Assembly (NCBI RefSeq): GCF_009372235.1
Contig: NZ_ML762920.1
Span: forward strand, 62,001-126,000
DNA: 64,000 nucleotides
Origin: Dickeya oryzae
GTDB lineage: Bacteria > Pseudomonadota > Gammaproteobacteria > Enterobacterales > Enterobacteriaceae
Reading direction: 5' to 3'
The number at the start of each line of letters is the position of its first letter. Within the stretch, counting starts at the first letter, position 1. Of the stretch, positions 16,607 through 28,940 are shown piece by piece. The translations under genes and the position numbers were made by a program. The notes under the pieces were generated by a model. It saw nothing but the letters and a program-made list of their open reading frames with translations, ran no database searches and was not told the origin of the DNA.

Positions 16607-17998
16607 ATGAATTTTCCGCTGATAATAAATGTGCTTGTTTTTGCTATGCTACTTTTCGCACTAGGGTATGGCGGTAATAAAAGCTGGAGTCTGTCTAAAA
16701 AGGTACTGCTGGGGTTGGTTACTGGCGTGCTGTTTGGACTGGTATTACACCTGATCTATGGTGATGACAACCCTGTCATCAAACAATCCATCGCCTGGTT
16801 CAACATCGTCGGCAACGGTTATGTGCAATTACTGCAAATGATCGTAATGCCGCTGGTGTTCGTGTCGATTCTTAATTCAGTGGCGCGTCTACACAACGCA
16901 TCATCGCTGGGGAAAATCAGCCTGCTGGCTCTCGGTACGCTGCTGTTTACCACGCTGATCGCCGCCTTAATCGGTATCTTTGTGACCAATCTGTTTGGGC
17001 TTACCGCCTCGGGGCTGGTGCAAGGCTCACAGGAAACCGCGCGGCTATCGACCATTCAGACGAGTTATGTTGGTAAGGTCGCAGACCTGAACGTACCACA
17101 GCTGCTGCTGTCGTTTATTCCGAAAAACCCGTTTGCCGACCTGACCGGTGCCAACCCGACCTCAATCATCAGCGTGGTCATTTTCGCGGCCTTCCTTGGC
17201 GTCGCCGCCCTGCATCTGGTCAAAGACGATGCAGTGAAAGGTGAACGTGTACTGACGGCGATTGATACTTTGCAGTCCTGGGTAATGAAGCTGGTCCGTC
17301 TGGTTATGCGCCTCACACCTTATGGCGTGATGGCATTGATGACCAAAATGGTCGCCAGCTCTAACCTGCAAGATATCCTCAAGCTCGGCGGTTTTGTCGT
17401 GGCGTCCTATCTTGGTCTGGGATTAATGTTTGGCGTGCATGCCGTGTTACTGGCGTTGACGGGCATCAACCCTGCCCGCTTCTATCGCAAAGTCTGGCCG
17501 GTGCTGAGCTTCGCGTTTACCAGCCGTTCCAGCGCCGCCACTATCCCGCTGAATATCGAAGCGCAAACGCGCCGTATTGGCGTACCAGAATCTATTGCGA
17601 GCTTTGCCGCGTCGTTTGGTACCACCATCGGTCAGAATGGTTGTGCAGGGTTATATCCGGCCATGCTGGCCGTCATGGTCGCCCCAACGGTCGGTATTAA
17701 TCCGTGGGACCCAATGTGGATAGCCACGCTGGCTGGTATTGTCACCCTCAGTTCAGCCGGTGTCGCGGGTGTTGGCGGCGGAGCCACCTTCGCTGCGCTG
17801 ATTGTCCTGCCAGCCATGGGCTTACCTGTAACGCTGGTGGCGCTGCTGATTTCGATTGAACCACTCATCGATATGGGCCGCACCGCGCTTAACGTCAGCG
17901 GTTCCATGACTGCGGGTACCGTAACCAGCCAATTGCTCGGGCAAACCGATAAAGTCGTGTTTAATCAGGATGATGACACGGCATTAACGCACCGTTAA
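16607..17998 (+). CDS. tcyP: L-cystine symporter TcyP (YdjN)
   Basis: 463 residues of the dicarboxylate/amino acid:cation symporter family, with about ten membrane segments and two re-entrant loops. Family motifs include the serine-rich stretch [13 protein letters not shown] near residues 305-317 and the later [10 protein letters not shown]. TcyP imports cystine in enterobacteria, and in E. coli ydjN lies beside ydjM. The RBS AAAAAGGAGTAG precedes the ATG. It is convergent with osmE. Confidence 0.93.
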   Translation: MNFPLIINVLVFAMLLFALGYGGNKSWSLSKKVLLGLVTGVLFGLVLHLIYGDDNPVIKQSIAWFNIVGNGYVQLLQMIVMPLVFVSILNSVARLHNASSLGKISLLALGTLLFTTLIAALIGIFVTNLFGLTASGLVQGSQETARLSTIQTSYVGKVADLNVPQLLLSFIPKNPFADLTGANPTSIISVVIFAAFLGVAALHLVKDDAVKGERVLTAIDTLQSWVMKLVRLVMRLTPYGVMALMTKMVASSNLQDILKLGGFVVASYLGLGLMFGVHAVLLALTGINPARFYRKVWPVLSFAFTSRSSAATIPLNIEAQTRRIGVPESIASFAASFGTTIGQNGCAGLYPAMLAVMVAPTVGINPWDPMWIATLAGIVTLSSAGVAGVGGGATFAALIVLPAMGLPVTLVALLISIEPLIDMGRTALNVSGSMTAGTVTSQLLGQTDKVVFNQDDDTALTHR

Positions 17999-18020
17999 TC
18001 CCTGTCACAATGTTATAAAG

Positions 18021-18058
18021 CCATGCCGACAACGTTGATGTTCTTCGCGTCGGCATGG
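18021..18058. terminator. Hairpin between tcyP and osmE
   Basis: Ten-base perfect stem CCATGCCGAC / GTCGGCATGG with an 18-base loop, between convergent genes. There is no T-run. A partial third copy of GTCGGCAT follows at about 18069. Probably a shared transcript end. Confidence 0.5.
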
Positions 18059-18104
18059 TACTTCTCGTCGGCATAGCACTTCACATCGACATAGCATTAA
18101 CCAC

Positions 18105-18434
18105 TTAGAATTTCGGGTTGGTGTCGTATTCCTGGCAGCTCTGGAACCCCTTGTTCAGTACATGTCCGGTCTCATCAAAGCTGACAAAGTAGTACTGCAC
18201 CTTACCGTCGCGGGTACCTAGCACATAAGTATTACAGGTTCCCCTGGCATGGAGCATCGTAGCTTGCGTCGACGCAGGCCCGGCAATCTGATTCACCTCC
18301 TGACGACTCATGCCTTTTTTCACGTCCTTCACCACCGGTTTAGTGAAAAAATTTTCTGCGCGATCGTAAGCCACACACCCAGTGAGCATCAGGGTACTTG
18401 CTGCGATACACAGGAATAAATCACGTTTCTTCAT
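18105..18434 (-). CDS. osmE: Osmotically inducible lipoprotein OsmE
   Basis: 109 residues. A lipoprotein signal ends in the lipobox LTGC at about residues 17-20, followed by a SmpA/OmlA-like (BamE-type) domain with [17 protein letters not shown]. OsmE is an envelope lipoprotein induced by osmotic and envelope stress; its precise role is not established. It is divergent from nadE, the same pairing as in E. coli. Confidence 0.94.
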   Translation of the reverse strand: MKKRDLFLCIAASTLMLTGCVAYDRAENFFTKPVVKDVKKGMSRQEVNQIAGPASTQATMLHARGTCNTYVLGTRDGKVQYYFVSFDETGHVLNKGFQSCQEYDTNPKF

Positions 18435-18662
18435 GGAATGACCTCACTCATTCGCTATCGGTGTTGCTAAGACTAGATAGCAGGCTCAACTTTTTCAAAT
18501 ACCTTATTGTCTTTCAACAGGCTGATAATTGGTGAAAAAGCCCCCGTTCCACTGTAAAACCTCCGGCTTTTTCTTGTTCTTTTACTTCGTCGGAATTAAC
18601 GTTACTCTTTGGCGATGTGAGTAATTGTTCTGGCACATCAATAGGTTCAGTTGGGGGTGGAC

Positions 18663-19487
18663 ATGTCATTACAGCAAGAAATCATCCGGGCACTCGGGGT
18701 AAAAGACGCGATTGATCCGGCGCAGGAAATCCGGGTGAGCATTGATTTTTTAAAGAATTATCTGAAGGCGCACCCGTTCGTCAAAAGCCTGGTATTGGGG
18801 ATCAGCGGCGGGCAGGATTCGACGCTAACCGGCAAATTATGCCAGACCGCTATCACCGAACTGCGTCAGGAAACCGGCAAGGCTGATTATCGCTTTATTG
18901 CGGTACGGCTGCCGTATGGCGTGCAAGCCGATGAGCAAGACTGTCAGGATGCGATTCAGTTTATCCAGCCTGATCAGGTGCTGACCGTCAATATCAAACC
19001 GGCGGTAGATGCCAGTGAAGCGACGCTGCGCACCATCGGTATTGAGCTGTCTGACTTCGTCAAAGGCAACGAAAAAGCGCGTGAGCGCATGAAAGCACAG
19101 TACAGCATCGCGGGCATGAACGCGGGTTTGGTAGTGGGTACCGACCATGCAGCGGAAGCCGTCACTGGTTTCTTCACTAAGTACGGTGATGGCGGCACCG
19201 ACATTAACCCGATTTTCCGTCTCAACAAGCGACAGGGTAAAGCCTTACTCAAGCTGCTGGGGTGTCCATCCCACCTTTACACCAAAGCGCCAACGGCAGA
19301 CCTGGAAGATGATCGTCCATCCTTACCGGATGAGATGGCTCTCGGCATCACTTACGAGAAAATTGACGATTATCTGGAAGGCAAAACGCTTGATCCGATT
19401 GACGCTGCGATCATCGAAAGCTGGTATCGTAGAACCGAGCATAAACGCCGCCCACCGATTACCGTTTTTGACGACTTCTGGCGCTAA
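18663..19487 (+). CDS. nadE: NH3-dependent NAD+ synthetase NadE
   Basis: Last step of NAD biosynthesis: amidation of deamido-NAD with ammonia and ATP. The ATP-pyrophosphatase P-loop GISGGQDST is near residue 47, and later motifs GTDHAAEA and [20 protein letters not shown] are typical. The start [11 protein letters not shown] at 18663 matches E. coli (275 residues) and has the RBS GGGGGTGG; an upstream in-frame TTG at 18651 would place the start inside that RBS. A homodimeric cytoplasmic enzyme. Confidence 0.97.
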   Translation: MSLQQEIIRALGVKDAIDPAQEIRVSIDFLKNYLKAHPFVKSLVLGISGGQDSTLTGKLCQTAITELRQETGKADYRFIAVRLPYGVQADEQDCQDAIQFIQPDQVLTVNIKPAVDASEATLRTIGIELSDFVKGNEKARERMKAQYSIAGMNAGLVVGTDHAAEAVTGFFTKYGDGGTDINPIFRLNKRQGKALLKLLGCPSHLYTKAPTADLEDDRPSLPDEMALGITYEKIDDYLEGKTLDPIDAAIIESWYRRTEHKRRPPITVFDDFWR

Positions 19488-19529
19488 TCACCTCGCCACT
19501 GCGTTAATTTTCACTGCGTTAATTTCTCT

Positions 19530-19568
19530 GGGCAGATACGACTTATCGGCATCTGCCCGCTTTCTTAC
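19530..19568 (+). terminator. nadE terminator
   Basis: Stem GGGCAGAT / ATCTGCCC with a 13-base loop, followed by GCTTTCTT, 42 bases after the nadE stop. Confidence 0.6.
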
Positions 19569-19607
19569 CAGGTGATAATCAATAACCGTGATAGTCGATA
19601 ATCATTA

Positions 19608-20501
19608 ATGATACCCATAACCCCTCGTCGCGCTACGCTGGCTGGCTTGCTGGCAATCGTACTCTGGAGCACTTCTGTCGGGGTGATTCGTAGCCTGACC
19701 GAAGCATTAGGTGCGTTAGGCGGTGCCGCCATGATTTACACCACCAGCGCGATATGCTTGCTGTTGTTCGGACATCGCCCCACCCTTCGTACTCATGCCA
19801 GGATCTACCTGCTACTCGGCGGAGCTTTGTTCGTTAGCTACGAAATCTGTTTTTCGTTGTCGATTGGGATGGCACAAAACCGTCTGCAGGCCATGGAACT
19901 GGGAATGATTAATTACCTGTGGCCTTGCCTGACCATTCTGTTTTCGCTGTTTATCAATCAACAAAAAAGTCGACTGTGGCTGTGGCCGGGTCTTGCCCTT
20001 TCAATAGCCGGTATTCTGTGGATTCTGAAAGGTAACGGTGACTGGACTCCCACTCTGATGTGGCAAAATGTCAGCACCAACCCGCTCGCTTATTGCATGG
20101 CACTGGCCGCAGCGCTGGTCTGGGCGTTGTACTGCAATATCTCGCGCCGTTTCGGCAATGGCAAAAGTGGCATCCTGCTGTTTTTCATCGTTACAGCGGT
20201 GGTGTTGTGGGGTCAATATCTGCGCAATGACGCGCCGGCATTCTCTTTTTCGATTCGCACTCTACTCGAATTGCTCTTTATCGGCGCTTCAACGGCATTG
20301 GCCTATGCCGCGTGGGATACCGGTATTCAACGCGGCAACATGGCATTACTGGCAACGGCGTCTTATTTTACCCCGATACTAACGACGCTGATGGCGGCTC
20401 TGTGGCTACAAACCACGCCTTCAGTAGCATTCTGGCAAGGCGTTATCATGGTGACCTTGGGGTCTCTGCTGTCCTGGCTGGCAACACGCAGAGCACCTTA
20501 A
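19608..20501 (+). CDS. yddG: Aromatic amino acid exporter YddG (DMT family)
   Basis: 297 residues with ten membrane helices and two EamA repeats. N-terminal TLAGLLAIVLWSTSVGVIRS and the central LFVSYEICFSLSIG and NYLWPCLTILF segments match E. coli YddG closely, and the C-terminus ends GSLLSWLATRRAP. YddG exports aromatic amino acids and some toxic analogues. The ATG has little RBS sequence (AATCATTA); no better in-frame start precedes it. Confidence 0.9.
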   Translation: MIPITPRRATLAGLLAIVLWSTSVGVIRSLTEALGALGGAAMIYTTSAICLLLFGHRPTLRTHARIYLLLGGALFVSYEICFSLSIGMAQNRLQAMELGMINYLWPCLTILFSLFINQQKSRLWLWPGLALSIAGILWILKGNGDWTPTLMWQNVSTNPLAYCMALAAALVWALYCNISRRFGNGKSGILLFFIVTAVVLWGQYLRNDAPAFSFSIRTLLELLFIGASTALAYAAWDTGIQRGNMALLATASYFTPILTTLMAALWLQTTPSVAFWQGVIMVTLGSLLSWLATRRAP

Positions 20502-20528
20502 ACGGCGACAGGATTGTGTTTCTCGATT

Positions 20529-20551
20529 AAAATGCATCTGTTATGCAACTT
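20529..20551. promoter_or_regulatory. NsrR-type operator upstream of the ygbA-like gene
   Basis: AAAATGCATCT-G-TTATGCAACTT is an 11-1-11 inverted repeat of the NsrR type (consensus half AAGATGCATTT). NsrR is the nitric-oxide-sensing [Fe-S] repressor, and E. coli ygbA is one of its most strongly repressed targets. Confidence 0.75.
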
Positions 20552-20575
20552 AATGATCACCATGGGAGCACAGTA

Positions 20576-21034
20576 ATGTCTTCTTCCCCCGGCAAACGTA
20601 TTCAACGGGAAATCCGTACCATTCAGGCGATGATCACGTTGTATGAGCGTGCCTTTCCAGCCCCAGTCGATGACACAGATTATTATGTCAGGCTACAGGA
20701 CTACGCCTTAAACCGGCTAGAAAAATGTTACTACGGGGAAAACAAACCCGCCTGCAAACAATGTCCGATCCATTGCTATCAGCCTGCGAAACGAGAGGAA
20801 ATCAAGGTTGTCATGCGGTGGGCTGGACCAAGAATGCTTTTGTACCATCCGGTACTGGCAATCCGGCATCTGTTAGACGACCGTAAACCAGCACCTGCCG
20901 CGCCGCAACGCCCGCGCACAATGGTCCGACAAAAAACTGTAGTCCGGCAAAAAGCAGTCCAGAACGAAGTAGTAAAAAGGCCTGAATCGACTACTACATT
21001 TTCAGACGATTCTGTAAAAGGAAAAGGCCGCTAA
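20576..21034 (+). CDS. YgbA family (nitrous-oxide-stimulated promoter) protein
   Basis: 152 residues from MSSSPGKRIQREIRTIQAM. The start at 20576 has an RBS (GGGAG), whereas an earlier ATG at 20543 lies inside the NsrR operator. The first 110 residues match the YgbA family: KRIQREIRTI, then the cysteine cluster C-YYG-NKPAC-KQCPIHC and IKVVMRWAGPRM. The cysteines suggest metal or Fe-S binding. E. coli YgbA is 117 residues; the extra C-terminal tail here is basic, with a doubled VRQK-V motif. YgbA is linked to recovery from nitrosative stress. The last codons lie within a bidirectional terminator. Confidence 0.85.
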   Translation: MSSSPGKRIQREIRTIQAMITLYERAFPAPVDDTDYYVRLQDYALNRLEKCYYGENKPACKQCPIHCYQPAKREEIKVVMRWAGPRMLLYHPVLAIRHLLDDRKPAPAAPQRPRTMVRQKTVVRQKAVQNEVVKRPESTTTFSDDSVKGKGR

Positions 21035-21046
21035 TGCGGCCTTTTT
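21022..21046. terminator. Bidirectional terminator between the ygbA-like gene and ihfA
   Basis: AAAAGGCCGC / GCGGCCTTTT stem with a 4-base loop that contains the stop codon TAA of the ygbA-like gene. A and T runs on both sides allow termination in both directions for the two convergent genes. Confidence 0.9.
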
Positions 21047-21052
21047 GTCAAA

Positions 21053-21352
21053 TCAGGACTCTTTGGGTGACGCGTTTTCCACTCTGCTCTTTAATTTCTG
21101 CCCTGGACGGAACGTAACGACCCGACGCGCCGTAATCGGAATATCTTCGCCGGTTTTTGGGTTACGTCCCGGGCGCTGGTTCTTGTCCCGCAAATCAAAG
21201 TTGCCAAACCCCGACAACTTAACCTGCTCACCATTTTCCAGAGCGCGCCGTACTTCTTCGAAAAACAACTCGACGAGCTCTTTGGCATCCCGTTTGCTGA
21301 GCCCAAGCTTTTCAAACAGGTATTCAGACATTTCAGCTTTAGTAAGCGCCAT
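21053..21352 (-). CDS. ihfA: Integration host factor subunit alpha
   Basis: 99 residues of the HU/IHF family with the DNA-bending arm sequence [20 protein letters not shown] (about residues 61-80). [20 protein letters not shown] is the typical IhfA N-terminus. IHF bends DNA for recombination, replication and promoter architecture. It follows pheT after 3 bases, as in E. coli, and shares the pheST transcript besides having its own promoters. Confidence 0.98.
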   Translation of the reverse strand: MALTKAEMSEYLFEKLGLSKRDAKELVELFFEEVRRALENGEQVKLSGFGNFDLRDKNQRPGRNPKTGEDIPITARRVVTFRPGQKLKSRVENASPKES

Positions 21353-21355
21353 AGG

Positions 21356-23743
21356 TTAATCCCTCAAGGATGCTTGGAATCGCTGTTTTAGTGCTGCTAC
21401 ACATTGCGCAACGGTAGCGGCAATTTCCTCTTCTGCCAGTGTACGAGCGGTATCCTGCAATACCAGACTGATAGCAAGACTCTTATACCCTTCCGCTACG
21501 CCCTTGCCCCGGTACACGTCAAATAAGTTTACGCCAACTAACTGATTTGCGCCAACTTTCTTGCACTCGTTCAAAACATCGCCAGCAGGCACGCTTTCAG
21601 CCACTACCACAGCGATATCACGACGGTTTGCCGGGAAACGAGAAATGTCCGCCGCCTCTGGCACCACACGATCAGCGAGCTTATCCCACAGCACTTCAAA
21701 CACCACGGTACGACCGTTCAAGTCCAGCTTACGCTCCAGTTCCGGATGAACAACACCGATATAACCGATACGCTCGCCAGCCAGATAAATAGCCGCACTC
21801 TGCCCTGGGTGCAATGCTGAGTGGCTCTCTGCGCGAAACTCAATCGCAGACAGTTTCCCAGTTAATGCCAATACCGCTTCCAAATCGCCTTTCAAATCAT
21901 AGAAGTCAACGGTCTGACGTGCCAGATCCCAATGCTCTTCGTAGCGAGTCCCTGTGATAACCCCTGCCAGCATAGTTTCCTGACGCACGCCCAAGTCAGC
22001 GCTCAGGTCTGGAACAAAGCGTAAACCGCTCTCAAACACACGCAGACGGCTTTGTTGACGGTTCTGGTTATACACCACCGCCCCCAACAACCCACTCCAC
22101 AGAGACAGGCGCATAGCGGACATTTCTACCGAAATCGGGCTCGGCAGAATCAATGCCTGCTCACCGGGATGAATCAGCGACTGAATTTTAGGGTCAACGA
22201 AGCTGTACGTGATCGCTTCCTGAAAACCGCGATCCACCAACAACGTTCTCACACGCTTAAGCGTCAGACTCGCCTCGCGATGTTGCGTCATCTTCAGCGG
22301 CGCTTGAGTAGGAATATTCGGAATGTTGTTGTAGCCGTAAATACGCGCCACTTCTTCCACCAAATCTTCCTCGATAGCCATATCGAAACGCCAGCTCGGT
22401 GCAACCGCCTGCCAGCCATCAGCCGTTTTCGTCACCTGACAACCCAGACGGTTAAGAATATCGCTGACTTTCTCATCGGAAATCACATGACCAATCAACC
22501 GATCCAGCTTATCGCGACGCAACGTAATGGTCGCACGTGCCGGTAAATCTTTTTCACTGGTCACATCTACGACCGGGCCAGCGTCACCGCCGCAAATATC
22601 CAGTAGCAGACGCGTCGCACGCTCGATTGCCTGATACTGCAATGCCGGGTCCACACCACGCTCATAGCGATGTGATGCATCTGTATGCAAACCATAACGG
22701 CGGGCACGCCCTGTAATCGACAGCGGATTAAAATAGGCGCATTCCAGCAGCACATCTTGCGTGTCACCATTTACGCCAGAATGTTCACCACCGAAAATCC
22801 CACCCATCGCCAGCGCTTTTTGATGATCGGCAATCACAAGTGTATCCGCGCTCAGGGTAGCATCAGTGCCGTCCAGCAGGCGCAGCGTTTCCCCTTCTTT
22901 CGCCATGCGAACCACAATACCGCCTTCCAGACGATTAAGGTCAAACGCATGCATCGGCTGGCCGAGTTCCAGCAAGACATAGTTAGTGACATCCACCACC
23001 GGATCGATGGAGCGGATACCACAGCGGCGCAGTTTTTCACGCATCCACAACGGCGTAGCCGCTTTCACATTGATACCTTTGATCACTCTCCCCAAATAAC
23101 GCGGGCATGCGTCACTCGCTTCAACCGCAATGGGGAATTGATCGGTAATCGTAGCAGGCACCGGCTCAGTCGTCGGCACCACCAACGCCATCGAATTTAA
23201 TACCGCAACGTCACGCGCCACACCCAAAATGCCCAGACAATCGGCACGATTAGGGGTTACGCTGATCTCAATGGTATGGTCATCCAGTTTCAGGTATTCG
23301 CGGATGTCGGTACCCAACGGCGCATCGGACGGCAGTTCGATAATGCCGCTATGATCGTCGGAAATGCCCAGTTCGGAGAAAGAACACAGCATGCCTTCAG
23401 ACGGTTCGCCACGCAGTTTGGCTGCCTTGATTTTGAAATCGCCCGGCAATACTGCGCCCACCGTGGCTACTGCCACCTTGAGCCCTTGACGGCAATTCGG
23501 CGCACCACAAACGATATCCAGCAAGCGCTCACCGCCAACATTCACCTTAGTGACACGCAATTTGTCCGCATTGGGATGCTGCGCACACTCCACGACTTCC
23601 CCGACGACCACACCATGGAAGGCACCTGCGACCGGCTCGACGCCATCCACTTCCAGGCCTGCCATCGTGATTTGTTCAGATAAGGCATCGCTGCTGATAG
23701 CTGGGTTAACCCATTCCCGTAACCAGAGTTCACTGAATTTCAT
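21356..23743 (-). CDS. pheT: Phenylalanyl-tRNA synthetase beta subunit
   Basis: 795 residues, the length of the E. coli protein. The N-terminal half has the EMAP/OB tRNA-binding domain, then B3-B4 editing and B5 domains, and a C-terminal FDX-ACB domain that contacts the tRNA anticodon. The N-terminus [14 protein letters not shown] and the motif [14 protein letters not shown] are characteristic. It forms an alpha2-beta2 tetramer with PheS and lies 15 bases downstream of it. Confidence 0.98.
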   Translation of the reverse strand: MKFSELWLREWVNPAISSDALSEQITMAGLEVDGVEPVAGAFHGVVVGEVVECAQHPNADKLRVTKVNVGGERLLDIVCGAPNCRQGLKVAVATVGAVLPGDFKIKAAKLRGEPSEGMLCSFSELGISDDHSGIIELPSDAPLGTDIREYLKLDDHTIEISVTPNRADCLGILGVARDVAVLNSMALVVPTTEPVPATITDQFPIAVEASDACPRYLGRVIKGINVKAATPLWMREKLRRCGIRSIDPVVDVTNYVLLELGQPMHAFDLNRLEGGIVVRMAKEGETLRLLDGTDATLSADTLVIADHQKALAMGGIFGGEHSGVNGDTQDVLLECAYFNPLSITGRARRYGLHTDASHRYERGVDPALQYQAIERATRLLLDICGGDAGPVVDVTSEKDLPARATITLRRDKLDRLIGHVISDEKVSDILNRLGCQVTKTADGWQAVAPSWRFDMAIEEDLVEEVARIYGYNNIPNIPTQAPLKMTQHREASLTLKRVRTLLVDRGFQEAITYSFVDPKIQSLIHPGEQALILPSPISVEMSAMRLSLWSGLLGAVVYNQNRQQSRLRVFESGLRFVPDLSADLGVRQETMLAGVITGTRYEEHWDLARQTVDFYDLKGDLEAVLALTGKLSAIEFRAESHSALHPGQSAAIYLAGERIGYIGVVHPELERKLDLNGRTVVFEVLWDKLADRVVPEAADISRFPANRRDIAVVVAESVPAGDVLNECKKVGANQLVGVNLFDVYRGKGVAEGYKSLAISLVLQDTARTLAEEEIAATVAQCVAALKQRFQASLRD

Positions 23744-23758
23744 CTTGATATTCCTGCC

Positions 23759-24799
<1,041 letters not shown>

Positions 24800-24862
24800 T
24801 CAGTGCGCCAAACGTAACTATGCCTACGAATTATGACTACGAATTAAGAAATCCGAACCAAT

Positions 24863-24888
24863 AAAAAAGCCTCCACAGAGGAGGCTTA
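24863..24888 (-). terminator. pheST attenuator terminator
   Basis: Read on the minus strand: stem AAGCCTCC / GGAGGCTT with a short loop, then a T-run. It lies between the leader peptide pheM and pheS, the position of the attenuator in E. coli. Confidence 0.9.
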
Positions 24889-24933
24889 GGCGCTACTTTT
24901 CGTTTCTCTTCTTACGCGCAAAGCCCCCGATGT

Positions 24934-24978
24934 TCAGGCGCTAAAGTAAAAAAAGAAACGGAAAATAGCAGCGTTCAT
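24934..24978 (-). CDS. pheM: pheST leader peptide PheM
   Basis: A 14-residue peptide [14 protein letters not shown] with five phenylalanines, differing from E. coli PheM ([14 protein letters not shown]) only at the last residue. Ribosome stalling at the Phe codons when charged tRNA-Phe is scarce prevents the terminator hairpin at 24863-24888 from forming. Confidence 0.95.
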   Translation of the reverse strand: [14 protein letters not shown]

Positions 24979-25115
24979 ACTTGCGTTACCTTTTGCTGTC
25001 ATTGCTGATGCGTTATTACTCTCTAAGCTGTTGACAATATACCAATTTCGCTCGTTCTGAAAGTCTTTCATCTACGATCGTGGAACATTGTCGGCTTTTT
25101 CACGGCGGCAAAGAC

Positions 25116-25141
25116 GAAAAGAGGGAGACTAGCTCCCTCTT
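25116..25141 (-). terminator. rplT terminator
   Basis: Stem AAGAGGGAG / CTCCCTCTT with a 5-base loop, followed on the minus strand by TTC, 10 bases after the rplT stop. It probably terminates part of the infC-rpmI-rplT transcript ahead of pheM. Confidence 0.7.
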
Positions 25142-25150
25142 CCATCTGAC

Positions 25151-25525
<375 letters not shown>

Positions 25526-25549
25526 TTAATTCTGAGTTAAAAAAGTTAC

Positions 25550-25768
<219 letters not shown>

Positions 25769-25843
25769 TTAAACAATGAATCAGATAAGGCGAACAAAAA
25801 CCGCGCTACGCGAAGGCAGCGCGGACATTGTTACTTGAATGCC

Positions 25844-26386
25844 TTACTGTTTCTTCTTCGGTGCCAGCACCATAATCATCTGACGCCCTTCGATCTTGGT
25901 TGGGAACGACTCGACGACAGATAATTCAGTCAGATCATCACGAATGCGGTTAAGCATTTCGATACCGATCTGTTGGTGCGCCATTTCACGACCACGGAAA
26001 CGCAGTGTGATCTTGGCTTTGTCACCATCTTCCAGAAAGCGAACCAGGTTGCGTAGTTTGACCTGATAGTCGCCATCATCGGTACCAGGCCGGAATTTGA
26101 TTTCCTTGACCTGAATAACTTTTTGCTTCTTCTTCTGTTCTTTAGTGGCCTTACTCTTCTCGTAAAGGAACTTGCCGTAATCCATGATTCGGCAAACCGG
26201 CGGTTCGGCGTTCGGGCTGATTTCAACTAAATCAACACCTGCTTCCTCAGCTTTCTCTAACGCTTCATTCAGGCTAACAATACCAATCTGTTCGCCATCA
26301 ACGCCCGTCAGACGTACCTCTTGTGCGCGAATTTCTCTGTTGATGCGATTAGGACGCGCCGGTTGAACTCGTTTTCCGCCTTTAAT
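25844..26386 (-). CDS. infC: Translation initiation factor IF-3
   Basis: The frame reads from an AUU codon at 26386, preceded by a strong RBS (GGAGGAATAAGGT), to 25844: 180 residues, as in E. coli. The N-domain ([20 protein letters not shown] at the start), lysine-rich linker and C-domain ([16 protein letters not shown] at the end) are all present. The rare AUU start lets IF-3 repress its own translation. Naming the first ATG in frame (26185) as the start would lose the N-domain. It begins 3 bases after the thrS stop. Confidence 0.98.
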   Translation of the reverse strand: MKGGKRVQPARPNRINREIRAQEVRLTGVDGEQIGIVSLNEALEKAEEAGVDLVEISPNAEPPVCRIMDYGKFLYEKSKATKEQKKKQKVIQVKEIKFRPGTDDGDYQVKLRNLVRFLEDGDKAKITLRFRGREMAHQQIGIEMLNRIRDDLTELSVVESFPTKIEGRQMIMVLAPKKKQ

Positions 26387-26389
26387 ACC

Positions 26390-28318
26390 TTATTCCTCCA
26401 ACTGATGAAGACTACGGCTGCGAATCTCTTCTTGCAGCTTCGTGATTACTTCACTGACGTCCAAGCTTCCCAGATCTTTGCCGCGGCGGGTGCGAACAGC
26501 GACTTTTCCTGCTTCCACCTCTTTATCGCCACAAACAAGCATATAGGGAACACGCCGTAAAGTGTGCTCGCGGATTTTAAAGCCTATCTTCTCATTTCTC
26601 AAGTCCGCTTTAACGCGAATGCCCGCATCTTGCAATTTTCTTGTCAATTCGCTGACATAATCAGACTGGCTATCCGTAATATTCATGATAACAGCCTGAA
26701 CCGGTGCCAACCAGGTCGGGAAGAAACCGGCAAACTCTTCGGTCAAAATCCCGATAAAACGCTCCATCGACCCGAGAATAGCCCGATGAATCATGACGGG
26801 GACCTGACGCTCGTTGTTTTCGCCGACATAAGATGCACTCAGACGGCCTGGCAACGAGAAGTCCAACTGTACTGTACCGCACTGCCAGGCGCGATCCAGA
26901 CAGTCATGCAACGTAAATTCGATTTTCGGACCGTAGAACGCGCCTTCACCCGGTTGATACTCAAACGGGATAGCATTTTCAGTCAATGCAGCAGCAAGGT
27001 CTTCTTCAGCCCGGTCCCACATGTCATCACTGCCGATACGTTTTTCAGGACGCGTTGACAGTTTCACCACGATTTTCTCGAAACCGAAGGTGCTGTACAT
27101 GTCGTAAACCATCTTGATGCAGCTGTTTACCTCGTCACGCACCTGCTCTTCGGTACAGAAGATATGGGCGTCATCCTGCGTAAAGCCGCGTACACGCATC
27201 AAACCATGCAGGGAACCTGACGGCTCATTACGATGGCAACTGCCGAACTCCGCCATACGCAACGGCAGGTCACGGTAGGATTTCAGCCCCTGATTGAAGA
27301 TCTGCACATGGCCTGGGCAGTTCATCGGTTTGACACAATATTCACGGTTTTCAGACGACGTCGTGAACATGGCTTCTTTGTAGTTTTCCCAGTGCCCGGT
27401 TTTTTCCCACAGCACTCGGTCCATCATGAACGGACCTTTAACTTCCTGATACTGGTATTCTTTGAGCTTCATGCGCACAAAGGCTTCCAGTTCGCGGAAA
27501 ATCGTCCAGCCATCGTTGTGCCAGAATACCATACCCGGCGCTTCTTCCTGCATATGATACAGGTCTAGCTGCTTACCAATTTTACGGTGGTCACGTTTGG
27601 CAGCTTCTTCAAGGCGTTGCAGGTAGGCACCTAACTGTTTCTTATCCGCCCAGGCGGTACCATAAATACGCTGCAGCATTTTATTTTTGCTGTCACCGCG
27701 CCAGTAGGCACCGGAGGTTTTCTGCAGTTTAAAGTGGTGACAGAAACGCATATTCGGTACGTGCGGGCCACGGCACATATCGATATATTCTTCATGATGG
27801 TACAGCCCAGGGCGATCATCATGGCTGATATTCTCATCAAGAATCGCCACTTTATAGCTTTCGCCACGCGCCACAAACGTATCACGCGCTTCCTGCCAAC
27901 TGACTTTTTTCTTAATAACGTCGTAGTCTTTGCCAGCCAGCTCATGCATCCGCTTTTCAAGCTGTTCCAGGTCTTCCTGTGTCAGCGTATGCTCCAGATC
28001 AACGTCATAGTAAAAACCGTTGTCGATGACCGGGCCAATCGCCATTTTGGTATCCGGCCACAATTGCTTGATAGCATGTCCCAGCAAGTGCGCACAGGAA
28101 TGGCGAATAATTTCCATCCCCTCTTCGTCTTTGGCGGTGATAATGGCCAGTTGTGCGTCAGATTCAATCACATCAACCGCATCAACCAATTCACCATTAA
28201 CGCGACCGGCAATACAAGCCTTCGCCAGGCCAGGGCCGATATCCAGCGCGACATCAAGAGGAGAAACGGCATGGTCATAATGACGCTGACTGCCGTCAGG
28301 AAGCGTAATAACAGGCAT
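26390..28318 (-). CDS. thrS: Threonyl-tRNA synthetase
   Basis: 642 residues from [20 protein letters not shown], matching E. coli; an upstream in-frame ATG at 28363 would lie in the operator leader. It has the N-terminal TGS domain, an editing domain with [10 protein letters not shown], and a class II catalytic core containing the zinc ligands in [10 protein letters not shown] and the later [11 protein letters not shown], then an anticodon-binding domain. In E. coli ThrS binds its own leader RNA, which mimics tRNA-Thr; the 5' region here (28319 to about 28420) would hold that operator. It is first in the thrS-infC-rpmI-rplT operon. Confidence 0.98.
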   Translation of the reverse strand: MPVITLPDGSQRHYDHAVSPLDVALDIGPGLAKACIAGRVNGELVDAVDVIESDAQLAIITAKDEEGMEIIRHSCAHLLGHAIKQLWPDTKMAIGPVIDNGFYYDVDLEHTLTQEDLEQLEKRMHELAGKDYDVIKKKVSWQEARDTFVARGESYKVAILDENISHDDRPGLYHHEEYIDMCRGPHVPNMRFCHHFKLQKTSGAYWRGDSKNKMLQRIYGTAWADKKQLGAYLQRLEEAAKRDHRKIGKQLDLYHMQEEAPGMVFWHNDGWTIFRELEAFVRMKLKEYQYQEVKGPFMMDRVLWEKTGHWENYKEAMFTTSSENREYCVKPMNCPGHVQIFNQGLKSYRDLPLRMAEFGSCHRNEPSGSLHGLMRVRGFTQDDAHIFCTEEQVRDEVNSCIKMVYDMYSTFGFEKIVVKLSTRPEKRIGSDDMWDRAEEDLAAALTENAIPFEYQPGEGAFYGPKIEFTLHDCLDRAWQCGTVQLDFSLPGRLSASYVGENNERQVPVMIHRAILGSMERFIGILTEEFAGFFPTWLAPVQAVIMNITDSQSDYVSELTRKLQDAGIRVKADLRNEKIGFKIREHTLRRVPYMLVCGDKEVEAGKVAVRTRRGKDLGSLDVSEVITKLQEEIRSRSLHQLEE

Positions 28319-28422
28319 GTAAATTCCCTTATTTGCAGTGGTGAGCCACACGAAAGCCCACATACAAAAGATAATTGTGTTTGATATAGAAGGTCGGAGA
28401 GAAAGGATTTAACCCACAATTG
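28319..28422 (-). promoter_or_regulatory. thrS: thrS leader and probable translational operator
   Basis: The 104 bases before thrS on the minus strand contain no gene and should contain the tRNA-Thr-like operator bound by ThrS in enterobacteria. Assigned by position only; I did not fold it. Confidence 0.45.
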
Positions 28423-28530
28423 TTAAATCAGTCCCATCCTGTTGACAGGCAACATGGTGACGGCCACCGCACGGTATAGCGGGTCAGCAAGATACGCCAA
28501 TAATAGCCCGACGGCGTAGAGTAGCACCAT
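28423..28530 (-). CDS. Possible small membrane protein, 35 residues
   Basis: A short frame starting MVLLYAVGLLLAYLADPLYR and ending MGLI. The first 26 residues form one plausible membrane helix. GGAG lies very close to the ATG, closer than usual, and a GTG three bases on is slightly better placed. It lies between yebO and the thrS leader on the same strand. I recognise no family. It could equally be non-coding; called at low confidence because hydrophobic short genes are easily missed. Confidence 0.25.
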   Translation of the reverse strand: MVLLYAVGLLLAYLADPLYRAVAVTMLPVNRMGLI

Positions 28531-28643
28531 GCTCCGGGCGATGCCACCCGTTGGGCCAAAACAGGCGGCAGATAATCGATAAATACCAAAGCATTCAGAC
28601 GGAGTTAGGTACATTCGGCTGTATATCGCCACACATCGAACGC

Positions 28644-28940
28644 TTACCGTTCAGGGATCATATCCTTGAACAAGGTGTCCACTTCGCTTTCTTTAGTTTC
28701 AGGCAATACTGGCTGTTCCGTCACCGGTTCTACGCTCTGTGGCTCTGTTGCCGTTACCGGTACCAGCGCTTGCAGTAGCGCGATTTGTTGTTGCTGCTGT
28801 TCAACAATCTCATGCAACAATCTTATCTGCTCATTGGCCCGGACACTGGCACGATTGATAAAGAACCACACCAGGATCACCAGCAGTACAATCAATGCGA
28901 CAAAAACCACTTCCAGCATGTCTGAAGCAAAACTACTCAT
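28644..28940 (-). CDS. yebO: YebO family small membrane protein
   Basis: 98 residues. A single N-terminal membrane helix (about residues 9-28) ends in the conserved WFFINRAS, followed by a Q-rich coiled coil (about 35-60) and an acidic, proline-rich tail. E. coli YebO (95 residues) has the same ILWFFINRAS motif. Its function is unknown. In E. coli yebO lies next to mgrB and near kdgR; here kdgR is upstream on the same strand but no mgrB is found between them. Confidence 0.85.
   Translation of the reverse strand: MSSFASDMLEVVFVALIVLLVILVWFFINRASVRANEQIRLLHEIVEQQQQQIALLQALVPVTATEPQSVEPVTEQPVLPETKESEVDTLFKDMIPER

Noticed and set aside
25844-26185. infC starting at the first ATG
   Set aside because: This would drop the N-domain of IF-3; the AUU at 26386 has a strong RBS and gives the normal 180 residues.
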